Shown piece by piece: positions 11,737 to 21,327 of a DNA stretch of 64,000 nucleotides. The translations under genes and the position numbers were made by a program. The stretch is from contig OX439008.1 of NCBI GenBank assembly GCA_949316495.1, forward strand, positions 42,397,511 through 42,461,510. Reading direction: 5' to 3'. Positions within the stretch are counted from its first letter, which is position 1. Each line of letters begins with the position of its first letter. The stretch comes from Amphiduros pacificus (taxonomy: Eukaryota > Annelida > Polychaeta > Phyllodocida > Hesionidae). Under the pieces are notes generated by a model. The model saw nothing but the letters and a program-made list of their open reading frames with translations, did not search any database and had not been told where the DNA came from.

Positions 11737-12096
11737 TTCCTCCCCCACTAGGCAAATAGGTGTTTTAACTACATAAACAAAATTAGTCAAAACACATTTC
11801 TTTTTATAATAAAGAAACATAATTTAAATCCAGCTGATGAAGATATAGTTTGTCTTAGTAGCTAGTCCCTATGGTAGGATATATGTTCAGATAGGTATAT
11901 GTGCTCCATGTTTCATGTGCAGGAATAGTTTATCATTTCTGTTCATGATGTTCCAAGTTAACTTTCTTAAATTCTGTTGATGTTTACTGGATGTTATGAC
12001 TGTCTCTTGATCTAATCACATTTCCAACTGAATACTCCAATGCCCATGTACTTCTAATTCATAATATTTTGATGTAGGCAAAGCAACCCCATATGT

Positions 12097-12428
12097 TTGT
12101 TTGTTTGTTTGTTTTTTTGGGGCTGTACATCACTTTCAACAGTATTTCAGTCATTTCGTGATGAGACCTACTTGTAGCAGATATAGTGCTGCCTCACTAA
12201 ATTGTCATGTCGCAGGTCCTTGGCATGACAACCCACCCGGTCACAGATTTACAAGGACAACGAGTTAACCCTTTAGGCATGGGCCTCAGCTCATGTGGGA
12301 AATTGTATCATGAGTTCAATCCCAGCATAGTCGGGGTTCAAACCCACGACCTTTGGATCACCACATAGGAACTGGTGCTAATAAGCTGGCGCTCTAACCA
12401 ACTGCGCCACAGCCCGTGGCCGGTCAGG
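12097..12428 (-). mobile_element. tRNA-derived SINE
   Basis: On the minus strand a tRNA-like head reads GGCGCAGTTGGTTAGAGCGCC (A box, about 12386-12408), followed by a GGGTTTGAACCC B-box region (about 12335-12350). A body of about 200 bp leads to an (AAAC)n tail, seen as TTTGTTTGTTTG on the plus strand at 12099-12119. A pol-III promoter, body and simple tail together are diagnostic of a SINE. The head has decayed tRNA pairing, so it is not a tRNA gene. A related head occurs at 28728. Confidence 0.85.
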
Positions 12429-13330
12429 TCGGGATTTGGTAAAGAAGACTATTGCCTACAATGACATCACATCGGAAGAACCCCCCAAAATGGGCTATGT
12501 ATATGGGGTGACTGAAGAAAGTGGACATGGTGGGTCTTGGGATAGAAGAGAGGCAATTGATCCTATTCTAGACCATAATGTATGGGAATTCTTCTTGTCC
12601 AATTTGCATATGTCCTATATGAAACTGATGTATGCACTGTTGCGAAGAGGAACAGAAAATTAATATGCAGACCTCTTTGACTTGGTGCCCAAAGAAATAA
12701 GGAAGGCGTTTCGCACAGAAGTACATGAAAATATAGAGTGTCTGGCAATGCGAACCATTGACAACTTTGAAGATAATGATGAGAGTGACCTAAGCAATGA
12801 TGATATGGAAGGAAAGAATTTGGTGGACAGCGGTAAACATAGTAAGTGTCAAAACAATAATGTTATCATGCAGTTCATAGTTGACTTGTTCAGTTGTGAC
12901 TAATTGTTACAATCATATCTACAATTACAACAGCCATATATTCAACAGATAGAGGAATTTGGCATCAAGCTGGAATAAAATACAATAACAAATACATTGT
13001 TTCCTTTAAAAACTATTTGTAAAATACTAGCCACATGTCAAGAATTGGAAGTAAACAATTACATGTATTTGAATGGTGGTGGTGCAGGGAGAGGTGAGCT
13101 CACATTTGTCACCCAACTGAAAGTTCTTGTGGGGACTTCACTTGAGAGTGGATGTTGCATGTCTTGTGTTGAAGGATCAAATGAAGATCTAGTTCAGGAT
13201 GATCAGAGTGATGACCCATAGGAAGTCATAGAGTACCGAGAGGCTGTAGAGTCACCCAAATTTGAAGTGGATGGGGGCATTGAAATGTGGAATAGAAACA
13301 TCAAAGAATATTTTCTGGGACTGATACAAA
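12429..13330 (+). other. Open-frame fragments of unknown origin
   Basis: Several plus-strand open segments lie close together (12436-12663, 12682-12903 and 12997-13221). The second is rich in Asp, Glu and Asn. They have no recognised domain. Three short acidic frames in a row could be exon-like or remains of an old mobile element, and I cannot tell which. Confidence 0.2.
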
Positions 13331-13529
13331 TGATTTCTTAGATATATAATATGCTGAATCAGCATTTCCTATACATAGTCTTTTCAATTATCATGATTAA
13401 GGTTGTGCACTGATTTTATGCTCCTCAGTATAAAATCAGATAATTTATGATCTACAGTAATGCATTTATATAATAAATATCACCCAGAATAAAATCTAGT
13501 AAAATATGTGCCTGTGTATATAATATTTG

Positions 13530-13690
13530 CTCCCCAACATATAATCTTAGAAGATATACCCCCCTATAAATAATCTAATAATATGTGCTCCCCAGTATAT
13601 AATCTGATAATATATATTCCCCAGTATATAATCTGATAATATATACTCTCCAGTTTATAATCTGATAATATATACTCCCCAGTGTGAAAT
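13530..13690. repeat. AT-rich 27-bp tandem repeat, about 5 copies
   Basis: Units of the type TATAATCTGATAATATATAC followed by TCCCCAG repeat upstream of the sulfotransferase gene. The same repeat is expanded to about 13 copies upstream of the second gene copy (26165-26525), so it predates the duplication. Confidence 0.85.
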
Positions 13691-14359
13691 CAGATGAAAT
13701 ATGTTCTATGGAATGCCATGATATATCCAGTATGATAGTAATATGATACTACTGTGCCCTACTCTACTACTGTAGTCGATCTCTTGACAACTGCAGTCAT
13801 TGATGAAAGCTCTTTGTCTGAGTCAAATTATAAATAGTCTTAGCAGCAAGTTACAGGCAAGAGTTCCACTTCATGCTCTTCCCTCCAGGTCAGTTCTCCG
13901 TTTATTTGAATTCATCACCACATACTCTGTTATGGCCCATTCAGAGGCTGTCCTTTATCCTATGGCTTCCCTTTATATATCTTCATACTTCGCTAAACTA
14001 TTCAAACTTACACTTTCTGCTACAATGAACATATTAATCATTCTCAAGGGGTCACAACTGTCACTGGATTTCTTTTCATTTTCTTATCTAAAACTAGGAC
14101 TCAAGCCTGTATTTTTCTTGATTTTATGGTTCAGGTGAATTGTACCCATCATTTGAGGGAGAAAATAGAGGAGTTTATTCACACTTTCCAGAACCACAGG
14201 AAGAGTGAGGTATTATAACATTGTGAATTAATATTGACGAATATCTCTGTTTAATTATTCTTACACAACACTTCACATAATATATTTGAAATGTTATTCA
14301 CACTAATTGCCACTTGTGCCATTTTAGGTCTACTGATTATATTTGATATAACATCTATA

Positions 14360-16140
14360 ATGGAGAAAACATTTAAATCAATCGGGGAATATGAATATGA
14401 TGGCATTGCTTTTCACATCAACATCAAATCACACATTCTCCGGAAGATTAAGGAAGATTTTAAGTTCAGAGATGACGATATAGTTTTGATTACATTTCCA
14501 AAGTCAGGTAAGTGTATCAATGACAAGAAATGCAAGGAAGACATAACCAAAGTGAGGTAGGTGTATCAATCACAAAGAATTAAATGCTATCACATATCCA
14601 AAGTCATATAGGTGTATCAATCACAACGAATTCAAAGTGAGTAGACTTTTTATTCATTCATTCATTCATTCATTCATTCATTCATTCATTCATTCATTCA
14701 TTCATTCATTCATTCATTCATTCATTTCTAAATCAATGGATGACTGACTTTCAAAGCTAGGCATAAACTGGCATATTCACATTGTCACCATGAGCTAAAT
14801 ATTATGTAACTTAGGCTCTTTTACATCACATATGGTAACCCAATTGAGTTTAATTGATAGATTTTAGCATTATTCTCAATAAAATTAAATGTTATATTGG
14901 TAATTGGTAAATTCTTAAATGGCACAGGAAAAGATGAAACAACTATGTAAAGATTTGTACAATACCACGTTACAGAGATTTTGCCATAGTGTTGATAAAT
15001 ATTCATAGTAAATGAAGATAAAAACATTTGTTTTCTTACTTTATCTAACCATACTATGTTATACGTATATCCTGGATGTGAGCTTTTTTTTCTTTTTATT
15101 ATTAGTAACTATGAGTTATAATCAGAATAAGCCATTTTTATAGAACACATTCCAGGAATAAACTGCACATATTTAATATTATTAAATATGAGCTATTTGA
15201 TATGGCTTATTTAAAATGAGTAATCATGACCTATTTGATATTCGTATTAGTAACTAGGAACTATTTATCATAGGTAACTATGAGCTAATATAAGTAACAA
15301 TGAGCTATTTGATAAAATATAAGGTATATAATACAAGTAACTATGAGTATCTATACTGTAGGGACCACGTGGATGCAGGCCATGATGAAAAATATCAAAG
15401 GTGTTGGTAAAGAAGATCAAAATCAGGATTTATATTATCAAAATCTATATTCAGAGTTGTCATTTCCTTATAAAGATACTGATATCATCCACAAAATGCC
15501 TTTGGAGTTGACAATTCCTCATCAAGATACTAATATGTATGATATCATCGACAAAATGCCTTCGCCAAGAATGATAAAAAGTCATTTGCCCTTTCAATTC
15601 TTGGAGAGGGCTCTCACTGGAACAAAAGCTAAGGTCATCTTTGTCATGAGGAACCCAAAAGACACCATGGTATCCTATTATCACTATTATCAAAACAATA
15701 AAAATTTCGGTTGTTTTCCCGGTAGCTTTGGTGAGTTTTTCAATCTTTTTATGAAAGGAAGACTCATCTTTGGTGATTGGTTTCACTTCATCAAGGGATA
15801 CTGGGCACAAAGAGACCAACCCAACTTTCTGTTTGTCAAATATGAAGACATCAAAGCTGATCCGTTGAAGATCGTGAATGAGGTTGCAGATTTTATTGGA
15901 AGAAAAATCACAACAGAGCAAGCTCAATATGTAGTGGAGAAGACATCCTTTAATGAAATGAAACCAAGTGTTGAGGAGACATGCAAGAAACTGGATTATC
16001 TGAAAAATGCTGCAGCATTTATGCGCAAAGGAATTGTTGGGGACTGGAAATCCCATTTTACTGTTGAACAGAATGAAATATTTGAGAGGGAATACCGCAA
16101 GAACATGGAAGGATGTGAGCTTGGGTTCATCTATGAGTAA
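14360..16140 (+). CDS. Cytosolic sulfotransferase (SULT1-like), two exons, apparently intact
   Basis: The enzyme moves a sulfuryl group from PAPS to a hydroxyl or amine on a small molecule in the cytosol. Exons are 14360-14507 and 15362-16140, giving 308 residues, close to the usual 285-310. The phase-1 intron falls inside the PAPS-binding loop: exon 1 ends TFPKSG, exon 2 continues GTTWMQ. Other motifs: KSHLPFQFL with the likely catalytic His, VIFVMRNPKDTMVSYYHYY (3'-phosphate binding), FVKYEDI, RKGIVGDWK, and a C-terminal FTVEQNEIFE dimerisation-type motif. Donor CAG/GTAAGT and acceptor TGTAG are canonical. The frame opens further upstream at 14291 with a hydrophobic stretch, but an acceptor-like TTTTAG lies within it; I prefer ATG 14360 because it gives the normal family length. 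Substrate cannot be told. Confidence 0.85.
14508..14640 (+). repeat. Short array copying the sulfotransferase 5' splice site
   Basis: Immediately after exon 1 the sequence AGGTAAGTGTATCAATGACA is followed by two or three diverged copies (AGGTAGGTGTATCAATCACA near 14560, ATATAGGTGTATCAATCACA near 14607). These are the seeds of the 51-bp array that fills the same intron in the second copy (27158-28030). Confidence 0.75.
14652..14727. repeat. (ATTC)n microsatellite
   Basis: A nearly perfect tetranucleotide run of about 19 copies within the intron of sulfotransferase copy 1. It is absent from copy 2. Confidence 0.97.
15100..15350. repeat. Degenerate AGTAACTATGAGCTATTTGATA repeat near the intron end
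   Basis: Short AT-rich units of about 22 bp with the core AACTATGAGCTATTT recur up to the acceptor site. The same degenerate repeat is seen at 28040-28175 in the second copy, so it predates the duplication. Confidence 0.6.
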
Positions 16141-16529
16141 AATGTAATCACCTGTATGGAATTAAAGTGGTATTTGACAGACATTTTAGTATACTGCACA
16201 AACTAAAAATTAGTGTTCCAGTAGTATAATTAATACGATAAAATACACAAGGTCAATATATATGTTGGGCACTAGAAATATTTTACTTTTTGAATTTTGA
16301 CAATAAACATATGTAAAAACTCCATAGTTACTCATATTGCTTTGTAAAAACATAAATATCTTAATACCTAGGGTGAAATCAAAATGGTTATTGACATGTA
16401 ATCCCAATATGTGCAAATATTTATATCACAATGTTAATATGAAAATTCATTATAGAAGACATGAAAAGAGCACAAGTACAGTCCTAGTTTTAGATAAGAA
16501 AATGAAAAGAAATCCAGGCACAGTTGATT
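16141..16529. other. Sulfotransferase 3' flank
   Basis: AT-rich sequence that should contain the 3' untranslated region. AATAAAC near 16301 (CAATAAACATATG) could act as a polyadenylation signal. Nothing else is evident. Confidence 0.4.
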
Positions 16530-16745
16530 TGTTTGCATTAAATCATTTTCAATACTGTCCAGGTTATATCAGGAGAGATAGAAGCCTGTCACTAAGACTC
16601 AATCCCCTACTCTTTTGGAAGAGTGAACGAGGATATTTCTTTTGCATTTTCAGATAACACAAACTATTTGTCCCAACCAGGATTCGAATTTCAGACCTTT
16701 TGCATGAGAGAAGTTTTACCGACTGACCCACGTCCCCTCTCCCTT
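16530..16745 (-). mobile_element. Second type of tRNA-derived SINE, partial
   Basis: On the minus strand, GACGTGGGTCAGTCGGTAAA (A box, about 16715-16733) and GAAATTCGAATCC (B box, about 16679-16691) are spaced as in a tRNA. A body follows with GGGGATTGAGTCTTAGTGAC and further downstream sequence. It belongs to a different family from the 12.1-kb SINE. The ends are not sharp and there is no clear tail. Confidence 0.65.
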
Positions 16746-17159
16746 CATTCATACCGTTCACGTAGATAGCGATTTTATGATATTATCATAAAATCATCAT
16801 TATTATTATGAACAATAAAAACGTCCCAAAAATATTTGTTCATTCCCATGTTCAGTGTTTCTATGGAATTGTACGGAATATAGATATAAATGGGATTCAT
16901 GCTGCTGCTTTTCCCCACTTCTGTCACTTGGTGTACTCAACGGTTGCCCCAACAGAACCTGCAAATGTGTCAAATGGGGAAAAGGAAGATTTGATGGAGG
17001 AAAAGGGTCCTATCACTTGTACATGAATTTTCAATATAACAGGTAGATGATACACTTCCTTATAAAGTTATTGACGTTATTGGTTACTATATACATGTCA
17101 CTTCAGAAAAAGTAGGCCATATTTTTGCTTTCATTAAGATATGTCCTTGACTATCTGTA
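16746..17159. other. AT-rich spacer
   Basis: Short open frames at 16808-17046 have no recognisable domain. I see nothing else. Confidence 0.4.
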
Positions 17160-17542
17160 TAATATAAATAAATAATAAATAAATAAATAAATATTTTATT
17201 GGTACTACCTGTAAAATAATGATGTACACAATACAACATATCAACTTTATGCATGGTTTGACCAAAATACAATTATTATATAAACAAACCTGTATTACAA
17301 CCAGATTTTGATGAGATATATTTCTCATATACAAATATATTAACGCCATCTAATTAACATGCATGTAACATTATCCAAACAATGTAATATATATATAACT
17401 ACATTCATAATTTTAATATAATACAATGCAATAGTTGATGTTTATTTGTCTGTTGAATGTACTGTCTGGCCATCTTCTGATATGAAGAGGTTTGTTGTTG
17501 TAACATGGCCTTAGGAACATTTACACAATAATCTTACACTTG

Positions 17543-20500
17543 TTATGATGAACCATGTTTTCTATACAGTTTTTTATCTCTAATACAAAAACATTCATAT
17601 AAATATTTTGAAACTTGTTCAATCATAATTTGGTTTTCACTGCTTATAAGATATATAAATATATCCCATTCATTCATATCAGTACAATATATGTCTATCA
17701 TTGGCATAAGGTATTTCTGTCTCTGAAATTCGAAACTTGTACATTTTAATGCAAAGTGAAATTCATCCTCAATTTCACCATTATTACACATCTGACATTT
17801 TCTTCTTGATCGATCTATCTGCTTATAGCGACCAGTTTCAATACATAAATTATGTGCACTTACTCTAAAATTAGTCATTGTCCTTCTCACTGCTGGATCC
17901 TGTAAAACTTCAAGATATGGCTCAAGTCCATGTACCCTTTTAATATGTTTATATGTGCTTAATTTCTTGTTCTGATCAGTTTGTAAATATGTGAACATGA
18001 GATTCTGAAAATATTGTGTCAGATGTTTTTTTACATTTTGCATATAATTATTACAGCTATTTGTGTCAGTGAATACTACGTTATAATACAACATGATTTT
18101 AGATTCTACAAATTCAATGATTGTATACAAGCTCATAAACTTTATTTTACTTTCTTGGAAAATTCTTTTAACCAAGAAATTATCATCCATTTTTTGTATT
18201 CTGACATAAAATCTAAACAATGATAATATTACATCAATATATATTGGTAATTTTCCCAACTCACTTAAAGCACTTACATTACTTGCTAGTTTGGGTAATC
18301 TTAATATTTGTTTGCATGTTCTTATATGAATACGTTCACATGACATTTTACAATCCAGGTTTGGCATAGAACATTCATTGCCATCTTTTGTGGTAATACA
18401 ATATTGACCCCATATTTCTGCACCATACAATAGTACTGGTTTAATAACAGTCTCAAATGCTTTTATATATGGTTTTATAGGCCATACCTTTTGGTTATAG
18501 AAACCATTTCTGACTGAATGCCAACATCTTAATGCTTTGTTTGCAAGTCGTTCCTGCCCAAGCTGCACTGAACCATTACTTGTGAATTCAAACCCAAGGT
18601 ATTTATATGAGTTGACAACTTCTAGTGGTTGTCCATTTATTCTAAATTTAAGAACTTTTTTATTTTTCCTTGATGACGCAATCATTATTTTGCTCTTCAT
18701 AACATTTATTTCTAGTTTCCATTTAGAACAATAATTTGTCAGCTCATCTAAACTATACTGCATGCCTTCAGGGCTTTCAGAAAATATGACCAAATCATCA
18801 GCATAAAGCAGGCAACCAACATTTATATTTCCATACTGGGCAGGTTTGCTTTCTGTTGTATTCAATATTGTTTCTATGTCATTTACAAATATGTTGAATA
18901 AGGTGGGACTTAAGCCATCTCCCTGTCTGACACCTAAATCACATTTAAAAAAGTCTGTGAGTCCATTGTCTATCTTTACAGAACTCAAGTTATCAGTGTA
19001 CATATTTTTTATTGTTTGGTATAATTTCCCACCAACTCCCATGTTCAGTAATTTTAATAAAAGAGCTGACCTCCAGACTCTGTCAAAGGCCTTTCGGAAA
19101 TCTATAAAACATATGTATAATTTTTTCTTAGACTTGCGATAAGATGACATAAGTTCGTTCAAAATGAACATGCTATCTGAGGTACTATAGTTTTCCCTAA
19201 ATCCAAATTGAAAGGCACTATATATTCCATGTAGATTCATAAATTCTACCAGTCTGGCATTCATTATAACTGAAAGTAGTTTGCCAACACAACTGGTCAG
19301 TGTAATTCCCCTGAAATTGTCAGGATCACTGAATTTTCCATTCTTATGAATATTAAAAATAAAACCTTTTTTCCATAACTTGGGCCAGTATCCACTTGAT
19401 AACACTAAGTTGAAAAGTCTTCTTAGGGGAGTGGCAAGATAGAACTTCCCATATTTTATCATTTCATTTATTATTCCACAAGGACCTGGGCTTTTTTTGG
19501 TTTTTAACTTATTTATAGCAGAATACATCTCTTTATCAGTAATTTCAAAGTCCAGGTCAGTATGTTTTTTACTGGTTTCCTCAGCTATTTTTAGTTCCTC
19601 CCTAATATCATCATCCATATCTGGTTCTTTAAAATACAGCTTTTCATAATGATTTACCCAAACATGCGGATCTATAGCATTACTGTGATTATTAACATTT
19701 CTATTTCTCAGCTGATTGAAAGTATCCCAATATTTTTTTGTATCTTTGTCATGTATACTATTCAGCTTCTTCAGTAGCTCTTCCTTAATGGATGCCTTTT
19801 TATTTTTGACTGACTTTTCAAACATTCGTTTTATATAGTAATAATCTTGTCTAATCTCTCTATTGTTTGGATACTTCTCCTTCAGTGTTTTCACATAATG
19901 CAACTGCGTACGAATACTGAATATATTAACATCAAAGATAAACTTTCTATTAAACCTATTTTGAGTATTATTTTTCTTTTGTCGAAGCTTGAGAGATTTT
20001 TTGGAAACATCATATATTATTGTATTAAACTTATCTACTGCTGTTTCAACGCCCTTCTCATTTGGTTCAATAACACAATCTATGAATTCCCTCAATATTC
20101 CATTGTTGTGTGTTTCTGTTAAGGCTTCCAAATATTTATACTTGGACTCCTCATCCCATATGAATTGTCTAGGTAATGCCAATGTTGAGTTATTTTGTAC
20201 ACATGGCTTTTTAACATGATAATATGTGTCTAGTGTCATTGAAATAGGACAGTGGTCTGAGAAATCTGTGAGTTTACACACTTTTAACATTTTAACTTTC
20301 TCAAATATACATTTACTTATAATATTGTAATCAACCACACTAACACCCTCAGGCTGGTGACTGGTATATCGACCCTGTAAGTCCCCAATACAACGTCCAT
20401 TAAGTACACATAGATTTGAAGAGATACATAATTCTGATAGCCATCTTCCATAATTATTGTAATACAGAGTATCCATTGTATTTCTTTTCATACAGAATAC

Positions 20501-21091
20501 ATCTGGTGTGTAGCTTCTTGGTACTGGTGTGTGGTCCTCACCATCAGCTACAATATAGTCCTTCAAGTTTCCCAATCTGGCATTAAAATCCCCACATAAC
20601 AGTATATTTCCATATTGACTATACCTTAGAATATCCATTTCTAACTTTTCACATACATCTATATTATACCAGGTGAACAGTGATGATTTCTCAGGTGGGA
20701 GATATACATTTGCTAAATATATATCTTTCTCTGTATTAAAAGTTTTTTTATCAAGCTTCATCCACAAAACATCATCTGTAGAACTCATCATTTTTTTTAC
20801 ATTACAAAATATTTGTTTTTTAATGAGTATAATCACTCCACCAGAAATTCTTTTTGATTGTGGGTGTCTAAACTGTCTGTTAGAAAATAGAACTTTGAAA
20901 TTTTTATCTTCCAGTTCTAAGGCTTCATTGTCTGTGCACCAAGTCTCTTGTAAGCATACAATATCATGTTTAATGAATTCTTGATAAATAGTATGTACAG
21001 ATGTTTTAGCCATTTTTTTGCCATACATATCAGTCATTTGCATGCCTCTCATATTCCATGTCATTATTTTCATTTGTCTGTAATTGTTCAT
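17543..21091 (-). CDS. LINE ORF2: APE endonuclease plus reverse transcriptase, 1182 aa, open
   Basis: ORF2 nicks target DNA and copies the LINE RNA. The endonuclease (residues 8-285) shows WN (12-13), LQETW (47-51), GDFNARLG (167-174), VVDYN (252-256) and FSDHCPI (277-283), so all key residues are present. The reverse transcriptase (about 535-840) shows FIDFRKAFDRV (662-672), VRQGDGLSP (721-729) and the catalytic YADD (763-766). After it come a long thumb/linker with KYLGFEF and a C-terminal CQMC...HFALKC zinc-knuckle-like motif near residues 1110-1130. No RNase H domain is visible. The start ATG follows directly on an A-run. Length fits complete ORF2 proteins and no break was found, so it may encode an active enzyme. 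The many plus-strand open frames inside it are shadows. Confidence 0.95.
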   Translation of the reverse strand: MNNYRQMKIMTWNMRGMQMTDMYGKKMAKTSVHTIYQEFIKHDIVCLQETWCTDNEALELEDKNFKVLFSNRQFRHPQSKRISGGVIILIKKQIFCNVKKMMSSTDDVLWMKLDKKTFNTEKDIYLANVYLPPEKSSLFTWYNIDVCEKLEMDILRYSQYGNILLCGDFNARLGNLKDYIVADGEDHTPVPRSYTPDVFCMKRNTMDTLYYNNYGRWLSELCISSNLCVLNGRCIGDLQGRYTSHQPEGVSVVDYNIISKCIFEKVKMLKVCKLTDFSDHCPISMTLDTYYHVKKPCVQNNSTLALPRQFIWDEESKYKYLEALTETHNNGILREFIDCVIEPNEKGVETAVDKFNTIIYDVSKKSLKLRQKKNNTQNRFNRKFIFDVNIFSIRTQLHYVKTLKEKYPNNREIRQDYYYIKRMFEKSVKNKKASIKEELLKKLNSIHDKDTKKYWDTFNQLRNRNVNNHSNAIDPHVWVNHYEKLYFKEPDMDDDIREELKIAEETSKKHTDLDFEITDKEMYSAINKLKTKKSPGPCGIINEMIKYGKFYLATPLRRLFNLVLSSGYWPKLWKKGFIFNIHKNGKFSDPDNFRGITLTSCVGKLLSVIMNARLVEFMNLHGIYSAFQFGFRENYSTSDSMFILNELMSSYRKSKKKLYICFIDFRKAFDRVWRSALLLKLLNMGVGGKLYQTIKNMYTDNLSSVKIDNGLTDFFKCDLGVRQGDGLSPTLFNIFVNDIETILNTTESKPAQYGNINVGCLLYADDLVIFSESPEGMQYSLDELTNYCSKWKLEINVMKSKIMIASSRKNKKVLKFRINGQPLEVVNSYKYLGFEFTSNGSVQLGQERLANKALRCWHSVRNGFYNQKVWPIKPYIKAFETVIKPVLLYGAEIWGQYCITTKDGNECSMPNLDCKMSCERIHIRTCKQILRLPKLASNVSALSELGKLPIYIDVILSLFRFYVRIQKMDDNFLVKRIFQESKIKFMSLYTIIEFVESKIMLYYNVVFTDTNSCNNYMQNVKKHLTQYFQNLMFTYLQTDQNKKLSTYKHIKRVHGLEPYLEVLQDPAVRRTMTNFRVSAHNLCIETGRYKQIDRSRRKCQMCNNGEIEDEFHFALKCTSFEFQRQKYLMPMIDIYCTDMNEWDIFIYLISSENQIMIEQVSKYLYECFCIRDKKLYRKHGSS

Positions 21092-21327
21092 TTTTTTTTT
21101 TATTGTCTTACTCTGGGTTTATCACATATTGGTCATTTAGTACAGGTCTGTGAACAATAGTATCATGAAGTGAGTTATGGTAAACATAACCACATCTCCC
21201 ATTTAAGCACCCTATTACAACCGCCCATGATGCCCCATCCAGTAGCATCTTAAAGCATCGGATGCAAGCGTACAATGGAAAATATAGTAACATATCATAA
21301 CAACTCTTAGACTAATACAAAATCCTC

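Larger units (their letters stand above)
13340..16140 (+). repeat. Segmental duplication, copy 1 (partner 25935-28727)
   Basis: This segment and 25935-28727 share upstream non-coding sequence (GGTTGTGCACT...TTTTGTGCTCC near 13400 and 25995), the AT-rich 27-bp repeats, exon 1, the start of the intron, a degenerate AGTAACTATGAGCTATTT repeat near the intron end, and exon 2. The order is the same throughout, so the duplication covered a whole gene with its promoter side. The LINE at 17.2-24.3 kb now lies between the copies. Confidence 0.85.

Noticed and set aside
12285-12425. Functional tRNA gene
   Set aside because: A and B boxes are present but the cloverleaf pairing is decayed and a body with (AAAC)n tail follows: a SINE.
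14291-14359. N-terminal membrane anchor of the sulfotransferase
   Set aside because: The hydrophobic stretch would make the protein longer than cytosolic family members and contains an acceptor-like site; the downstream ATG fits better, though transcript data are lacking.
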